Source: Palsa-883 sp035696165
GTDB lineage: Bacteria > Pseudomonadota > Alphaproteobacteria > Acetobacterales > Acetobacteraceae
Assembly (NCBI GenBank): GCA_035696165.1
Contig: DASRQX010000406.1
Coordinates: 1-34,118 of the forward strand
DNA length: 34,118 bases
Direction: 5' to 3'
Shown here: piece after piece, positions 1 to 9,113 of the stretch
Position numbering within the stretch: the stretch's first letter is position 1
Layout of the letters: every line of letters begins with the position of its first letter
The notes under the pieces: model-generated
Database searches by the model: none
The model's input: only the letters and a program-made list of their open reading frames with translations
What the model was told of the DNA's origin: nothing
Program-made: the position numbers and the translations under genes

Positions 1-387
1 GGACCACACGGTGAAGCCGGCTCGAAACGCACGCAGGTTCATCGGCAACGAGGCACGCAGCGCGGAGAATCCGGAATGCATCTCACCGGCGATCGACCGG
101 CAGCGGGCGCGGGCGGCGCGGTCCTTCGGCAGCATCTGCGCCGCGGGGCGCAACTCGTTCAGGTATTCAGCGATCGCCAGGACGTCCCACACCTGGATCC
201 CGTCATGCGTCAGGCAGGGCACGCGGATCGAGGCCGATTGCAGCAGCAGATCCGCCCTGGTGCCTGGGGCCTCGGGATCGACCGCGCGTTCCTCGAACGC
301 CACGCCGGACAGCCGGGTCAACAGAAACCCGCGCAACGACCAGGACGAGTAATTCTTGCTGCTGATCAGCAGGGTGGCCTCGGCCAT
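1..387 (-). CDS. Glutathione S-transferase family protein (3' end cut by window edge)
   Basis: The first 129 codons of a glutathione S-transferase read leftward off the window edge, so the C-terminal helical domain is mostly missing. The protein begins MAEATLLISSKNYSSWS, which is the thioredoxin-fold beta1 and the active-site Ser/Tyr loop of bacterial GSTs. It continues with VPCLTHDGIQVWDVLAIAEYL (residues about 60-80), the typical cis-Pro 'VP.L..DG..V.dS.AI.eYL' glutathione-binding stretch. The family conjugates or isomerises small electrophiles with glutathione in the cytosol. The start at 387 is chosen because the fold begins immediately after it and no upstream in-frame extension looks coding. 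It is divergent from the PHB depolymerase gene, with about 120 bp between the starts. The substrate cannot be inferred. Confidence 0.85.
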   Translation of the reverse strand, partial: MAEATLLISSKNYSSWSLRGFLLTRLSGVAFEERAVDPEAPGTRADLLLQSASIRVPCLTHDGIQVWDVLAIAEYLNELRPAAQMLPKDRAARARCRSIAGEMHSGFSALRASLPMNLRAFRAGFTVWS

Positions 388-507
388 GATACGGGTTCTC
401 TCGTATTCTAAGGTTGTTGCGGTGCAATATGGCACATGCGAGGCTGCGCGGGAAAGCCCAGGTCACCACGGACGGGTCTTGGCAAAGGAGCGGCGAGCAC
501 CGACACG

Positions 508-1749
508 ATGGAAGGCACGGCAACGGCCCCGATGATCTATCAGCTCTATCAGGCGCAGGCGGATGTCCTGGCACGGATCCGCGCACTTGCGCAAACTGGC
601 TCGGGGATTCTGCGGCAGTTCGACTTCGGCGTCCTGACCCCGCCGGCAATGCGCCACACCGCCGCGTTCTTCGACATGATCTCGGAATCCCGGCTGACGC
701 ACCATCGTCCGCCGTTCGGCATCGATACGGTGCAACTAGGCAACGTCCAGGTGGCGGTGACCGAGGAAGCCGTCGACGACACGCCGTTCGGCACGTTGCT
801 GCGGTTTCGCAAGGACACGCCGGTGCGCCAGCCGCGCGTGCTGCTGGTGGCGCCGATGTCCGGGCACTTCGCGACCCTGCTGCGCGGCACCGTCCGGACG
901 ATGCTGCCGGAGCACGACGTGTACATCACCGACTGGAAGAACGCGCGCGACATCGAATTACGGCACGGCGGTTTCGGCGTCGATGCGTTCGTCGACCATG
1001 TCATCCGCTTCCTGCAGGCGATGGGGCCGGGCGGCCATGTGGTCGCGGTGTGCCAGCCGGCCGTCGCGGTGCTGGCGGCGGCGGCGGTGATGGCGGCGGC
1101 ACGCAACCGCGCCCAGCCGCGCAGCATGACGCTGATGGCTGGGCCGATCGACACGCGGATCAAGCCGACCCAGGTCGATGCGTTGGCGAAGGGTAAGCCG
1201 ATCGAGTGGTTCGAGCAGAACGTGATCGGCACCGTGCCGCGGCGCTACGCCGGGGCGGGGCGCCGCGTGTATCCCGGGTTCATGCAGTTGTCGGCGTTCG
1301 TATCAATGAACCTCGACCGGCACATCGACGCCCATCTGGGCCAGTTCCGTGCCCTGGTCAGCGGCGACGATGAGGCCGCGGCGGCGCATCGGCGGTTCTA
1401 CAACGAGTACCAAGCGGTGATGGACCTGCCGGCGGAGTTCTATCTCGAAACGGTCAAGCGGGTGTTCCAGGACCACGACCTGCCGCTGGGGCGCTTCACC
1501 TATCACGGCGAGACCGTGCGGCCGGAGGTGATAAGGCGCACCGCGATCCTAACGGTCGAGGGCGAGCGCGACGACATCTGCGCCAACGGCCAGACAATGG
1601 CGGCGCTCGATCTGTGCACCGGCGTGCCGATCTCGATGCGGCGGCACCATCTGCAGACCGGGGTCGGACATTATGGCGTGTTCAGCGGCAAGCGCTGGAC
1701 CAACGAGATCTATCCGCTGGTGCGCGAAATGATCCAGTCGACGAACTGA
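508..1749 (+). CDS. phaZ: Intracellular poly(3-hydroxybutyrate) depolymerase (PhaZ1/PhaZa type)
   Basis: A 413-residue protein of the intracellular PHB depolymerase family (N-terminal 'MIYQLYQAQADVLARIRALA', PHB_depo_C region in the second half). These enzymes hydrolyse amorphous PHB granules in the cytoplasm to release hydroxybutyrate. They use a Cys in place of the lipase-box Ser. Here VCQP places that Cys at residue 182, almost exactly where the Ralstonia PhaZa1 nucleophile lies (Cys183). This supports the ATG at 508 over the longer frame opening at 436 and over the ATG at 532. The partner acids and bases fit Asp355 (VEGERDD) and His388 (GVGHYG). AAAGGAG lies about 17 bases upstream, a loose ribosome site. 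No phaC, phaP or phaR gene is nearby, so the gene stands alone here. Length is typical of the family. Confidence 0.93.
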   Translation: MEGTATAPMIYQLYQAQADVLARIRALAQTGSGILRQFDFGVLTPPAMRHTAAFFDMISESRLTHHRPPFGIDTVQLGNVQVAVTEEAVDDTPFGTLLRFRKDTPVRQPRVLLVAPMSGHFATLLRGTVRTMLPEHDVYITDWKNARDIELRHGGFGVDAFVDHVIRFLQAMGPGGHVVAVCQPAVAVLAAAAVMAAARNRAQPRSMTLMAGPIDTRIKPTQVDALAKGKPIEWFEQNVIGTVPRRYAGAGRRVYPGFMQLSAFVSMNLDRHIDAHLGQFRALVSGDDEAAAAHRRFYNEYQAVMDLPAEFYLETVKRVFQDHDLPLGRFTYHGETVRPEVIRRTAILTVEGERDDICANGQTMAALDLCTGVPISMRRHHLQTGVGHYGVFSGKRWTNEIYPLVREMIQSTN

Positions 1750-1994
1750 GCGGATCCCCGCTCGATGGTGGGCGCGCAGCAACGCCTCGCTTGTCGGATC
1801 ATGGTCGACCCGGTCGGACCACCAGGATCGATGCTGCGGCGTGGCCGCTCGCCGGGCGACGCTGTGCCCGTAGCGCTCGAGCGCGCGATGGTCGCGGCGC
1901 TGGAGCGCATCGCCCCGCCGGACGCGATGCTGGAGATGCCAACCCTGATCCGCATCGAGGCGTGGTCGGGCTCAGCCCGGCCGTGCCGCGCGGA

Positions 1995-2231
1995 TCAGTG
2001 GACAGTGACGGGCCGTGGCTCCGTCGCATCTGCGAAACGCTGCCGCAGCAGCTCGTAGGCAGCCCGCGCCGCGGGTTCCAACTTTGGACCCGATGCCAGC
2101 AGGTCCTTCACGCTGACGATGCATTGCGGCTGAGGCTCGGCGGCCGGGCGAAGGATCTTGATGTAAAAGGCGATGGTTTAACGGACGGACGGCTCGGATA
2201 TCCCGGCGACAAGATCTTCGTGCTCGCGCAT
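1995..2231 (-). pseudogene. Small ORF coupled to the pentapeptide gene, interrupted by TAA
   Basis: The stop codon of the upstream pentapeptide-repeat gene overlaps an ATG (TGATG at 2229-2233), a classic translational-coupling arrangement. The frame reads 17 codons (MREHEDLVAGISEPSVR), hits TAA at 2178-2180, then continues openly for about 60 more codons (..AFYIKILRPAAEPQ.., ..VKDLLASGPKLEPAARAAYE..) to TGA at 1995. The downstream part looks like genuine protein, with an amphipathic C-terminal helix. Either a nonsense mutation split a 78-codon gene, or only a 17-residue peptide is made. No family is recognised. The 245 bp between this gene and phaZ contain no convincing gene; a short frame encoding LERAMVAALERIAPPDAML is protein-like but has no usable boundaries. 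Confidence 0.45.
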
Positions 2232-2911
2232 CAGGCGGGTTTGGTCGCAGATGAAAGCCTCGCCCGCATCTCGACATTTTCCAGCACGCACCCATCAGTC
2301 GACCCGACCCAGTACAGCTCGGCATCGGCGAAGCTGGTGTGATGCAGGCCGGTCTCCGTCGGGGGCGGATTGCGTTGCCGGGAACCGTCAAGAAGATAGT
2401 TGCCGCGGAACATCATGTCATCGATAGGACCGGTGAAGCGGCAGGACCAGAAGCCGGACACGTTGAAGTCGACGCCCTTTAACGGACCGATGAAATGCGT
2501 GTGTTCGAACCGCGCATCCCGAAAGTTGGTCTTGGCAAACCTGACTTTCTCGAAGGTGCAGCCAATATAGTGCGACTTCGGCTGTCCGTGATCGCGGAAG
2601 CCGATGGCGCCGGCCCGCCAGTCGGTCCGAACAAAGGAACAGCGATCGACGCGGCAGGCATACTCACCCAGGTTGGTGAAATCCGCCCGGTCGAACGCGC
2701 AGTTGACGAACTGGCACTGATCGAGCCGGAGCTCCGAAAAATCCGCCGCGGTAAAATCGCAGTCGCGAAACGTCGCACCCGACAGTGTCCGCGGGCGGCT
2801 GAGCGGCACAGACCGGAAGTCGGCGTGTCCTGCATCGGTGGTGCCGAACGGGGTGCCAAACAGGTCCGCATCAGCCACCGCCGACCATCGTTCTGACCAC
2901 TCAGGCGCCAT
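2231..2911 (-). CDS. Pentapeptide-repeat protein
   Basis: A 226-residue protein with repeated A(D/N)(L/F)xx-type pentapeptides over residues about 30-150, for example LSGATFRDCDFTAADFSEL, CAFDRADFTNL and RFAKTNFRDARFEHTHF. Such repeats fold as a right-handed quadrilateral beta-helix. There is no signal peptide or membrane segment, so it should be cytosolic. The start at 2911 has GGAGCGGGG just upstream. It lies 48 bp downstream of a broken toxin-like gene on the same strand and is stop/start coupled to a third small ORF, so the three look like one transcription unit. Pentapeptide proteins can act as DNA mimics or accompany secreted effectors. An immunity-type role here is only an inference from position. 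The repeat assignment is secure; the function is not. Confidence 0.85.
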   Translation of the reverse strand: MAPEWSERWSAVADADLFGTPFGTTDAGHADFRSVPLSRPRTLSGATFRDCDFTAADFSELRLDQCQFVNCAFDRADFTNLGEYACRVDRCSFVRTDWRAGAIGFRDHGQPKSHYIGCTFEKVRFAKTNFRDARFEHTHFIGPLKGVDFNVSGFWSCRFTGPIDDMMFRGNYLLDGSRQRNPPPTETGLHHTSFADAELYWVGSTDGCVLENVEMRARLSSATKPA

Positions 2912-2959
2912 GCTGCATCCCCGCTCCGACGACCTGTCCGTTGTTTTGCGATCCCGATC

Positions 2960-3723
2960 TTACTGCAGGCGAATTTCAGGTATCTCGGGTATCTCCGGGA
3001 TTTCCTCTGGCAGGCCGGGAGTCTTCGGCACTTCCGGGGTCTTCGGCGCAGGCTCCACCGCCTTGGGCGCGGTAGCAGGGTCGGCCTCTGCCGGGGGCAT
3101 CACCTTTCCGCTGGTGTCGATATGGACAGGATCTTCGCCGTACTTGGCCTGATGCGCGGGAGCCGCTTTCCCCGTGGTGATGTCGTATTTGGTGCCGACC
3201 TCGTATTCCGCGCCGCTGGTCTTGTCGACGAAATCGGGATCTGGACCGTTATCGGTGAAATCCGGCCCTTTGTTCGGCTTGCCAACCAACCGGCCCCGAA
3301 ATTGAGGGTCCTCGTCCACCTTGTCCCGGACTGCCCTGTCGATCTGGTAGCCGCGATACGCCGCCCGAAGCTGTGGATGCTCCTCGATCGCAGTCCGCTG
3401 GTTAGCGGTGAAGGCTGCCGTCCCCGCGCATCAATGTCGCGGGCCGCTTCCGTCGAGTATCGCTGCAGCCGTGCCGTGACCTGCGATTTGGTCAACGCCG
3501 GCAATTATTTCGTCGCGCTGGTCGCAGCGGGTCCCGACGTGTCCGCCACCTGCACGTAGTGCGGGCCACCGACACCAGCGCTATGTCGCGAGACGCTGTC
3601 CAACACGTCCTGGAACAACAAGGTCCCGTGGCCCGATCCGTCCGGGGGATCGTTCCACCCGGTGCCGGGCCAGTAGCCACGAGATGGCGATGCTTGACCT
3701 ACCGCGAAGTCGTAACCGTCCAT
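2960..3723 (-). pseudogene. Toxin-like accessory protein gene with an in-frame stop and a -1 frameshift
   Basis: Translation should start at the ATG at 3723, which has a strong GGAGG eight bases upstream. The frame runs 72 codons (MDGYDFAVGQASPSRGYWPG..) to TAA at 3505-3507. It stays open in the same frame (LPALTKSQVTARLQRYSTEA..) until a G run at 3422-3425, where one missing G switches it into the frame that continues TAAFTANQRTAIEEHPQLR.. to the stop at 2960. Restored, it would be about 250 residues. A mid-C-terminal block (DPDFVDKTSGAEYEVGTKYD) has the D..E.V.(T)K spacing seen in restriction-endonuclease-fold toxins, followed by a proline-rich tail ending in IPEIPEIPEI. No firm family hit can be claimed. 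Alternatives are two short separate genes, the second starting at TTG 3504. The pentapeptide gene follows at once and may be its partner. Confidence 0.5.
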
Positions 3724-4081
3724 TCCGGATCCTCCGGTCTGCGCTGGCGGACGCTCTGCAAAGTCGGTTGAAGCCTGCCACCGCGCTCACATCCATTTGA
3801 CCGTTGCCGGCCGGTCGGCGGTGCAACGTCATACGGGCGACATCAAGCGTCCGCAGCCTGACGCTACGGGCAACTCAACCTCACGCCGAACGCGCCGCGA
3901 CACGATGCGCGGGCGGAGGGGCGCGGGCGGAGGGGTTGCCATCCTTGTGGCTCGCACCAAGGTTCTTGCGCCGTGCTCGGGTGCGGGTCAGGCAGGATCG
4001 GCGAGTAATCGGGCCTTGGCGCCCAGCATGGTCGCCTTCGCGCCACCGCCGAGGTTGGACGCCCACAACGCGTCATCCTTA

Positions 4082-4121
4082 CCCTGCCGCAGGCGCCGGC
4101 TTGCCCTGCCGCAGGCGCCGG
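4082..4121. repeat. Two direct copies of an 18-bp unit, 22-bp period
   Basis: CCCTGCCGCAGGCGCCGG occurs at 4082-4099 and again at 4104-4121 without mismatch, separated by four bases. It lies in non-coding DNA. No function is visible. Confidence 0.8.
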
Positions 4122-4236
4122 AGGCGGGGCAAGACGCTGATCGCCGCCCGCGAAGCCAAGGAGAGGCCAAACAATTACCGGATGACAGGGTTCCAACATG
4201 GCAGGCCGTCTCCATCCGGGCGTCCTTCGCCATTGG

Positions 4237-4313
4237 TAAGCTCTTGCGCAGCCACCGCTGTTATCCCATGCCGCCAGGGTGGCGCCGACGACGGTGGATG
4301 ACGCAAGAGCTTA
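4237..4313. repeat. Nested inverted repeat upstream of the lipoprotein pair
   Basis: TAAGCTCTTGCG (4237-4248) is matched by its reverse complement CGCAAGAGCTTA (4302-4313). Inside, CCACCG (4252-4257) pairs with CGGTGG (4292-4297). The stems could form a two-tier structure in RNA. It lies about 145 bases before the first lipoprotein ATG. It may be a decayed terminator, a small RNA or chance. Confidence 0.4.
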
Positions 4314-4458
4314 TCCACCCGACAATTGAAGCGGCAATTGGTGGGTGTCGCCTAAGTGACAGCACCGCGACGAAATCACAATGCGACTATACTGTCGCCT
4401 CAGTTGCGCTGGATTTGGTGACTTTGATGCCTCGGGGCACAACCTCAAGGAGGCATCC

Positions 4459-4605
4459 ATGCGCAATCAAATAATCGGCGGCACCGGCCGCCTCGCCGCG
4501 TTGATTGGCCTGCTTCTGGCGCTGGCGGGCTGCGTGGTCGTGCCGGCCTATGGCCCGGGACCGGGTTACCACGCGTACCACGGTTACTATCACCATTACG
4601 ACTGA
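4459..4605 (+). CDS. Tiny lipoprotein, Tyr/His/Gly-rich
   Basis: A 48-residue protein: short basic N-terminus, hydrophobic segment LAALIGLLLALAG and a clear lipobox (LAGC, lipidated Cys about residue 25), followed by a VVVPAYGPGPGYH tail ending in HHYD. The signal peptidase II motif predicts export and membrane anchoring, leaving a mature peptide of only about 24 residues. AAGGAGG nine bases upstream supports the ATG at 4459. It is the sister of the gene at 4850: same lipobox context LAGCVV, same PAGPGY-like tail. Such minute lipoproteins are common but functionally unassigned. A longer frame opening at 4381 lacks a ribosome site and is not preferred. Confidence 0.75.
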   Translation: MRNQIIGGTGRLAALIGLLLALAGCVVVPAYGPGPGYHAYHGYYHHYD

Positions 4606-4849
4606 CGCTGACGCCCATGTAGGCGCCGGCCGCCGCCGGCGTCGCCCGACGCTGCCGTCCCCCGTTTCCCCGGGAGACTGCAGCATCGTCCCGATTGGTC
4701 ACGTGAACGCAACGTTGATCAGCGCCGGCGCCCGCCCTATGGGCGCAAATGATCTCTGCGATAATGTTACAATTAGTTATGACAAAGCCCCGGTTGCGTT
4801 GCATTCCACCGCCATAGTCCACCTCGCGAAACAGCCCAAGGAGGGTGTC

Positions 4850-4987
4850 ATGCGCGATGGAATGGGACGGCGGGCTGCCAGGCTCGCACTGGCGATAGGG
4901 CTACTGGTCAGCCTGGCAGGCTGCGTGGTCTACCCGGCCGGCCCCGGGTACTGGCACCCGCATCCCTGCTGCTACTACTGGCGTTGA
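4850..4987 (+). CDS. Tiny lipoprotein, paralogue of the gene at 4459
   Basis: A 45-residue protein, MRDGMGRRAARLALAIGLL followed by the lipobox LAGC and a mature tail VVYPAGPGYWHPHPCC ending in YYWR. The AAGGAGG nine bases before the ATG matches that of the upstream sister gene, and both are followed by aromatic, Gly/Pro-rich mature peptides. This one adds a Cys pair and Trp residues, which could bind metal or form a disulfide. Spacing of about 245 bp between the two genes suggests separate promoters rather than one operon. The duplicated design argues that these are real genes and not chance frames. Confidence 0.72.
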   Translation: MRDGMGRRAARLALAIGLLVSLAGCVVYPAGPGYWHPHPCCYYWR

Positions 4988-5340
4988 GGACGCCCGGGGT
5001 GGCGCGCTGGCTTGGCGCGATCGAGGCGCGGGCGCCCGGCAATCGGCGCCAGCCGCGATCGGGCGCGTGGCCGGCCAACCACAGCCGGCGTGGCGGTACT
5101 GGCGGCGGGTCTTTTTGACGGCGCGCCGGCCCTGTCCCTGAACGGTTGCCGGTCGGGCCCCCGCCGAGGCAACTGCGTCGACCTGACGCCGTCAACGGAG
5201 TGTTGATCATTCGGTGGTGTTCTGCGTCACATTGCTGCACCCGCGGCATGTAGTTTCGCCGGCGGACGGCGTTGCGAGGAAAATGTGACGATGCGAAAGT
5301 TGTCGTGCCAAGGCAGGCGCACCACCCGGGTCGGGCCGCG
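4988..5340. other. 353-bp intergenic region before the rhamnose operon
   Basis: GC-rich DNA without a supported gene. Short frames are arginine/proline-rich and lack ribosome sites. The segment nearest rmlB (about 5200-5340) is less GC-biased and probably holds the operon promoter, but no convincing -35/-10 pair can be picked out by eye. A run of five T's follows a GC-rich stretch near 5112-5116, without a clear stem. Confidence 0.4.
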
Positions 5341-6467
5341 ATGAAGATCTTGCTGACGGGCGGATGCGGCTTCATTGGCTCCGCCGTGGTGCGCTATCTG
5401 CTGCGCCATACCGATCACGTCATCGTCAACGTCGACAAGATGACCTACGCCGCCTCGGAGGCCGCGCTGGAGGAAGGGCGGCGGCACGACCGGCATGTGC
5501 TGGTGCGCGCCTGCGTCACGGATGCGGCCGCGATGCACCAGGTGTTCGCGACGCACGCGCCGGACGCGGTGATGCATCTGGCCGCCGAGAGCCACGTCGA
5601 TCGCTCGATCGACGGGCCGGCGGACTTCGTGCAGACCAACGTGGTTGGCACGTTCACGCTGCTGGACGCGGCGCGGCGCTACTGGGCCGGCCTGGCCCCG
5701 GCCAGGCGGGCGGCGTTCCGCTTCCACCACATCTCCACCGATGAGGTGTTCGGCTCGCTCGAGCACGACGATCCGCCGTTCACGGAGGACACCGCGTACG
5801 ATCCGCGCAGCCCCTACGCCGCCAGCAAGGCAGCGTCGGACCATCTGGTGCGCGCATGGTTCCACACCTATGGGCTGCCGACCATCGTCTCCAACACCGC
5901 CAACAACTACGGACCGTGGCAATTCCCGGAGAAGCTGATCCCGCTGGTCACCATCAACGCGCTGGAGGGCAAACCGCTGCCGGTCTACGGCGACGGATCG
6001 AACCGCCGCGACTGGCTGTTCGTGAACGACCATGCCGAGGCGCTGGTGCGCGTGCTGGAGCGTGGTGCGCCCGGCGGCACCTACGCCATCAGCGGGCGCC
6101 AGCCGCGCACGAATTTGCAGGTGGTGCGCGCGATCTGCGCCGAACTCGACCGGGTGCAGCCCGATCCGGCCGGCCCGCGCGAGCGGCTGATCCGTTTCGT
6201 GACCGATCGCCCCGGGCACGATTTCCGCTACGAGATCGACCCGACACGCAGCGAGGCGGCGCTTGAATGGACCGCGCCGCATGATTTCGACGCCGGGCTG
6301 GCGAAGACGGTCGACTGGTACGTCGCCAACCACGCCTGGTGGCAGGAGGTCCGTGCCGGTCGCTACAGCGGCGAGCGGCTCGGCACCCCAGAACAAGGCG
6401 GGGCGGCTCAAGGCGGGCCAGTTCACGCAGGTGCGGCTAAGGATGCAAGCGTCCACGGGAGGGCGGC

Positions 6468-6471
<4 letters not shown>
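5341..6471 (+). CDS. rmlB: dTDP-glucose 4,6-dehydratase
   Basis: Catalyses dTDP-glucose to dTDP-4-keto-6-deoxyglucose, the second step of dTDP-L-rhamnose synthesis. The 376-residue extended SDR has the NAD motif TGGCGFIG (residues 6-13), the HLAAESHVDRSI block, STDEVFG and the catalytic YAASK with Tyr159 and Lys163, then NNYGPWQFPEKLIPL and DGSNRRDWLFV. These are all hallmarks of RmlB rather than other dehydratases. The ATG at 5341 places the Rossmann motif at the N-terminus as in the family; the longer frame from 5272 adds unlike sequence. The C-terminus has an extra Gly/Ala-rich tail (about 30 residues after RYSGERLG) absent from typical RmlB. It overlaps rmlA by four bases (ATGA). Confidence 0.97.
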
Positions 6472-7339
<868 letters not shown>

Positions 7340-7343
<4 letters not shown>

Positions 7344-7897
7344 AGGCCGAGGCGCTGGCGATCCCGGATGTAAAGCTGATCACACCGGCGAAATTCGGCG
7401 ATGCGCGTGGCTTCTTCTCGGAGACCTGGCAGCAGGAGCGGTTCGCCGAAGCGGGCATCCCCGGCCCGTTCATCCAGGACAACCATGCGCTGTCAACCCA
7501 GCGCGGCGTGCTGCGCGGGCTGCATCTGCAGGTGCCGCCCAGCGGCCAGGGCAAACTGGTGCGCGTGGTACGCGGAGCGATCTGGGACGTGGCGGTGGAC
7601 GTGCGGCACGGCTCGCCGAGTTTTGGCAACTGGGTCGCGGCGGAGCTCAGTGCGGAGAACTGGCAGCAATTATGGGTGCCGGTCGGGTTCCTGCATGGCT
7701 ACTGCACGCTGACGGAGGTGACCGAGGTGATCTACAAGGTCTCCGGCCCGTACGACCGCGCGGCCGAGCGTGGGGTGATCTGGAACGACCCGGGGTTGGC
7801 GCTGCCCTGGCCGGTGCCACCGGGGGGGCCGCTGTTGTCGGACAAGGACAAGGTGCTGCCGAGGCTGGCCGACTGCCCGGTGTGGTTCACGGTTTGA
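7340..7897 (+). CDS. rmlC: dTDP-4-dehydrorhamnose 3,5-epimerase
   Basis: Epimerises dTDP-4-keto-6-deoxyglucose at C3 and C5, the third step of dTDP-L-rhamnose synthesis. The 185-residue cupin-type protein has the diagnostic DARGFFSETW, NHALSTQRGVLRGLHLQ (catalytic His62), WDVAVDVRHGSPSFG, VPVGFLHGY and the active-site Tyr138 in SGPYDR, ending in LPWP and LSDKD as expected. The start is GTG at 7340, overlapping the rmlA stop (GTGA). An ATG start is not available at the right place, and the N-terminal strand IPDVKLITP matches the family with this start. One base separates it from rmlD. Confidence 0.96.
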
Positions 7898-7898
7898 G

Positions 7899-8780
7899 AT
7901 GGCCGGACCAATCCTGGTGACCGGTGGGACCGGCCAGCTCGCTTCCTCCCTCAAGGCAGCCGGCGGCGACGCCATCCGCGTGGCCGGCCGGCCGGCGCTC
8001 GATTTCGACCGGCCGGAGAGCATCGTCGCCAGCTTCCGGGAGGTGGCGCCCACGTTGGTGGTGAATGCCGCGGCCTACACCGCGGTGGACGCGGCGGAGG
8101 ACGACGCCGAGGCGGCGTATCGCGCGAACCGGGATGGGCCGGGCGCGCTGGCGCGGCTGTGCGCGGCGGCTGGGGTGCCACTGATCCACATCTCGACCGA
8201 CTACGTGTTCGATGGCGCCAAGGGCGCGCCGTATGTCGAGACCGACCCCACCGCACCGACCGGCGTCTACGGCGCCTCGAAGCTGGCCGGGGAGCACGAA
8301 GTGCTGGCAGCCTGGGCGCGGACAGTCGTGTTGAGGACCTCGTGGGTCTATGCGCCGACCGGGAAGAATTTCGTTCGTACCATGCTGCGGGTGGGCGCCG
8401 ACCGCGACCGGCTGCGGGTGGTCGCCGACCAGCGCGGTTGTCCGACCACGGCGGCCGACCTGGCCGACGCGATCCTGGCGATCTCGGCGCGGCTGCGTGA
8501 GGGCTGGCGGGACGAATACGCCGGTGTGTTCCACGCCGCTGGCAGCGGCGAGACCACCTGGCACGGGCTGGCGGTCGCCACCTTCGAGGAAGCGGCGCGG
8601 TTCGGTGCGCACGTACCAGTGGTCGAGGCGATTACCGCCGCGGAGTATCCGACCAAGGCGAAGCGGCCGGCGGACTCGCGGCTCGACTGTGGCAAGTTGG
8701 CGTCGGTGTTCGGCGTGCGGCTGCCGGACTGGCGGGCGAGCCTGGCGCGAACCATCGACGCGGTGTTCGCGGGCAAGTAG
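7899..8780 (+). CDS. rmlD: dTDP-4-dehydrorhamnose reductase
   Basis: Reduces dTDP-4-keto-rhamnose to dTDP-L-rhamnose, the last step of the pathway. The 293-residue SDR-like protein has the cofactor motif VTGGTGQLASSL (residues 7-18), VVNAAAYTAVDAAE, ISTDYVFDG, and the catalytic YGASKLAGE with Tyr124 and Lys128, followed by RTSWVYAPTGKNFVRTML. All are RmlD-specific. It ends the four-gene operon rmlB-A-C-D. This order and the near-zero spacing mean the window supplies a complete set for making the rhamnose donor used in O-antigen, exopolysaccharide or rhamnolipid assembly. No rhamnosyltransferase is present in the window. Confidence 0.97.
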   Translation: MAGPILVTGGTGQLASSLKAAGGDAIRVAGRPALDFDRPESIVASFREVAPTLVVNAAAYTAVDAAEDDAEAAYRANRDGPGALARLCAAAGVPLIHISTDYVFDGAKGAPYVETDPTAPTGVYGASKLAGEHEVLAAWARTVVLRTSWVYAPTGKNFVRTMLRVGADRDRLRVVADQRGCPTTAADLADAILAISARLREGWRDEYAGVFHAAGSGETTWHGLAVATFEEAARFGAHVPVVEAITAAEYPTKAKRPADSRLDCGKLASVFGVRLPDWRASLARTIDAVFAGK

Positions 8781-9113
8781 GTGCGGTCGCAACGAGTATC
8801 GCGACGCGGCGACCAACGCTTTCACCGCCCGGTCGCCTTCACCTGGCGGCGCAAGCGCTTCCGCGTGCGCCGCGCCGACGGGCCGAAGCGCATCCATGAC
8901 GAGTGGTGGCGGCGCGATGCGGAGACCCTCGCCATGCGCGACTACTTCCAGATCGAGGACGGTCGCCGCTTTTGGCTGTTCCGCCGCGGCGACGGTGTTG
9001 GTGCGGAAACCGGCGACCTGAGCTGGTTCCTGCACGGGATTTTCCAGGTCTGCGTCATCCTTAACGTTGCGTGGGGGTTTTGGCTACGATTTCTTCGCAA
9101 TCTCTGCGCGTAG
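8781..9113 (+). pseudogene. Orphan DUF6504 (ImuB C-terminal-type) domain with an aberrant end
   Basis: Begins with GTG directly after the rmlD stop and encodes 110 residues. Residues about 14-88 match the small domain found at or after the C-terminus of the error-prone Y-family polymerase subunit ImuB in Acetobacteraceae-type genomes (DUF6504). Key blocks are RPVAFTWRRKRFRVRRADGP, DEWWRRDAET, VRDYF-like MRDYFQIEDGRRFWLFRRG and GDLSWFLHGIF. In such proteins the sequence normally stops soon after LHG(L/I)F. Here it runs on for about 22 unrelated hydrophobic residues (QVCVILNVAWGFWLRF..), suggesting that the original 3' end was replaced. No polymerase domain, imuA or dnaE2 lies nearby. It could still be expressed as the fifth ORF of the rml operon. 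The domain match is from memory. Confidence 0.6.

Larger units (their letters stand above)
3724..4458. other. 735-bp stretch without a convincing gene
   Basis: All frames here give arginine/proline-rich low-complexity translations without a recognisable domain. It holds a 22-bp-period direct repeat (4082-4121) and a nested inverted repeat (4237-4313). One minus-strand frame ending near 3988 includes ASNLGGGAKATMLGAKARLL, which is protein-like but has no clear start or family, so I do not call it. The last 100 bases must carry the promoter of the first small lipoprotein. Confidence 0.5.

Noticed and set aside
5227..6456. 409-codon minus-strand frame
   Set aside because: Antisense to rmlB, with no recognisable domain.
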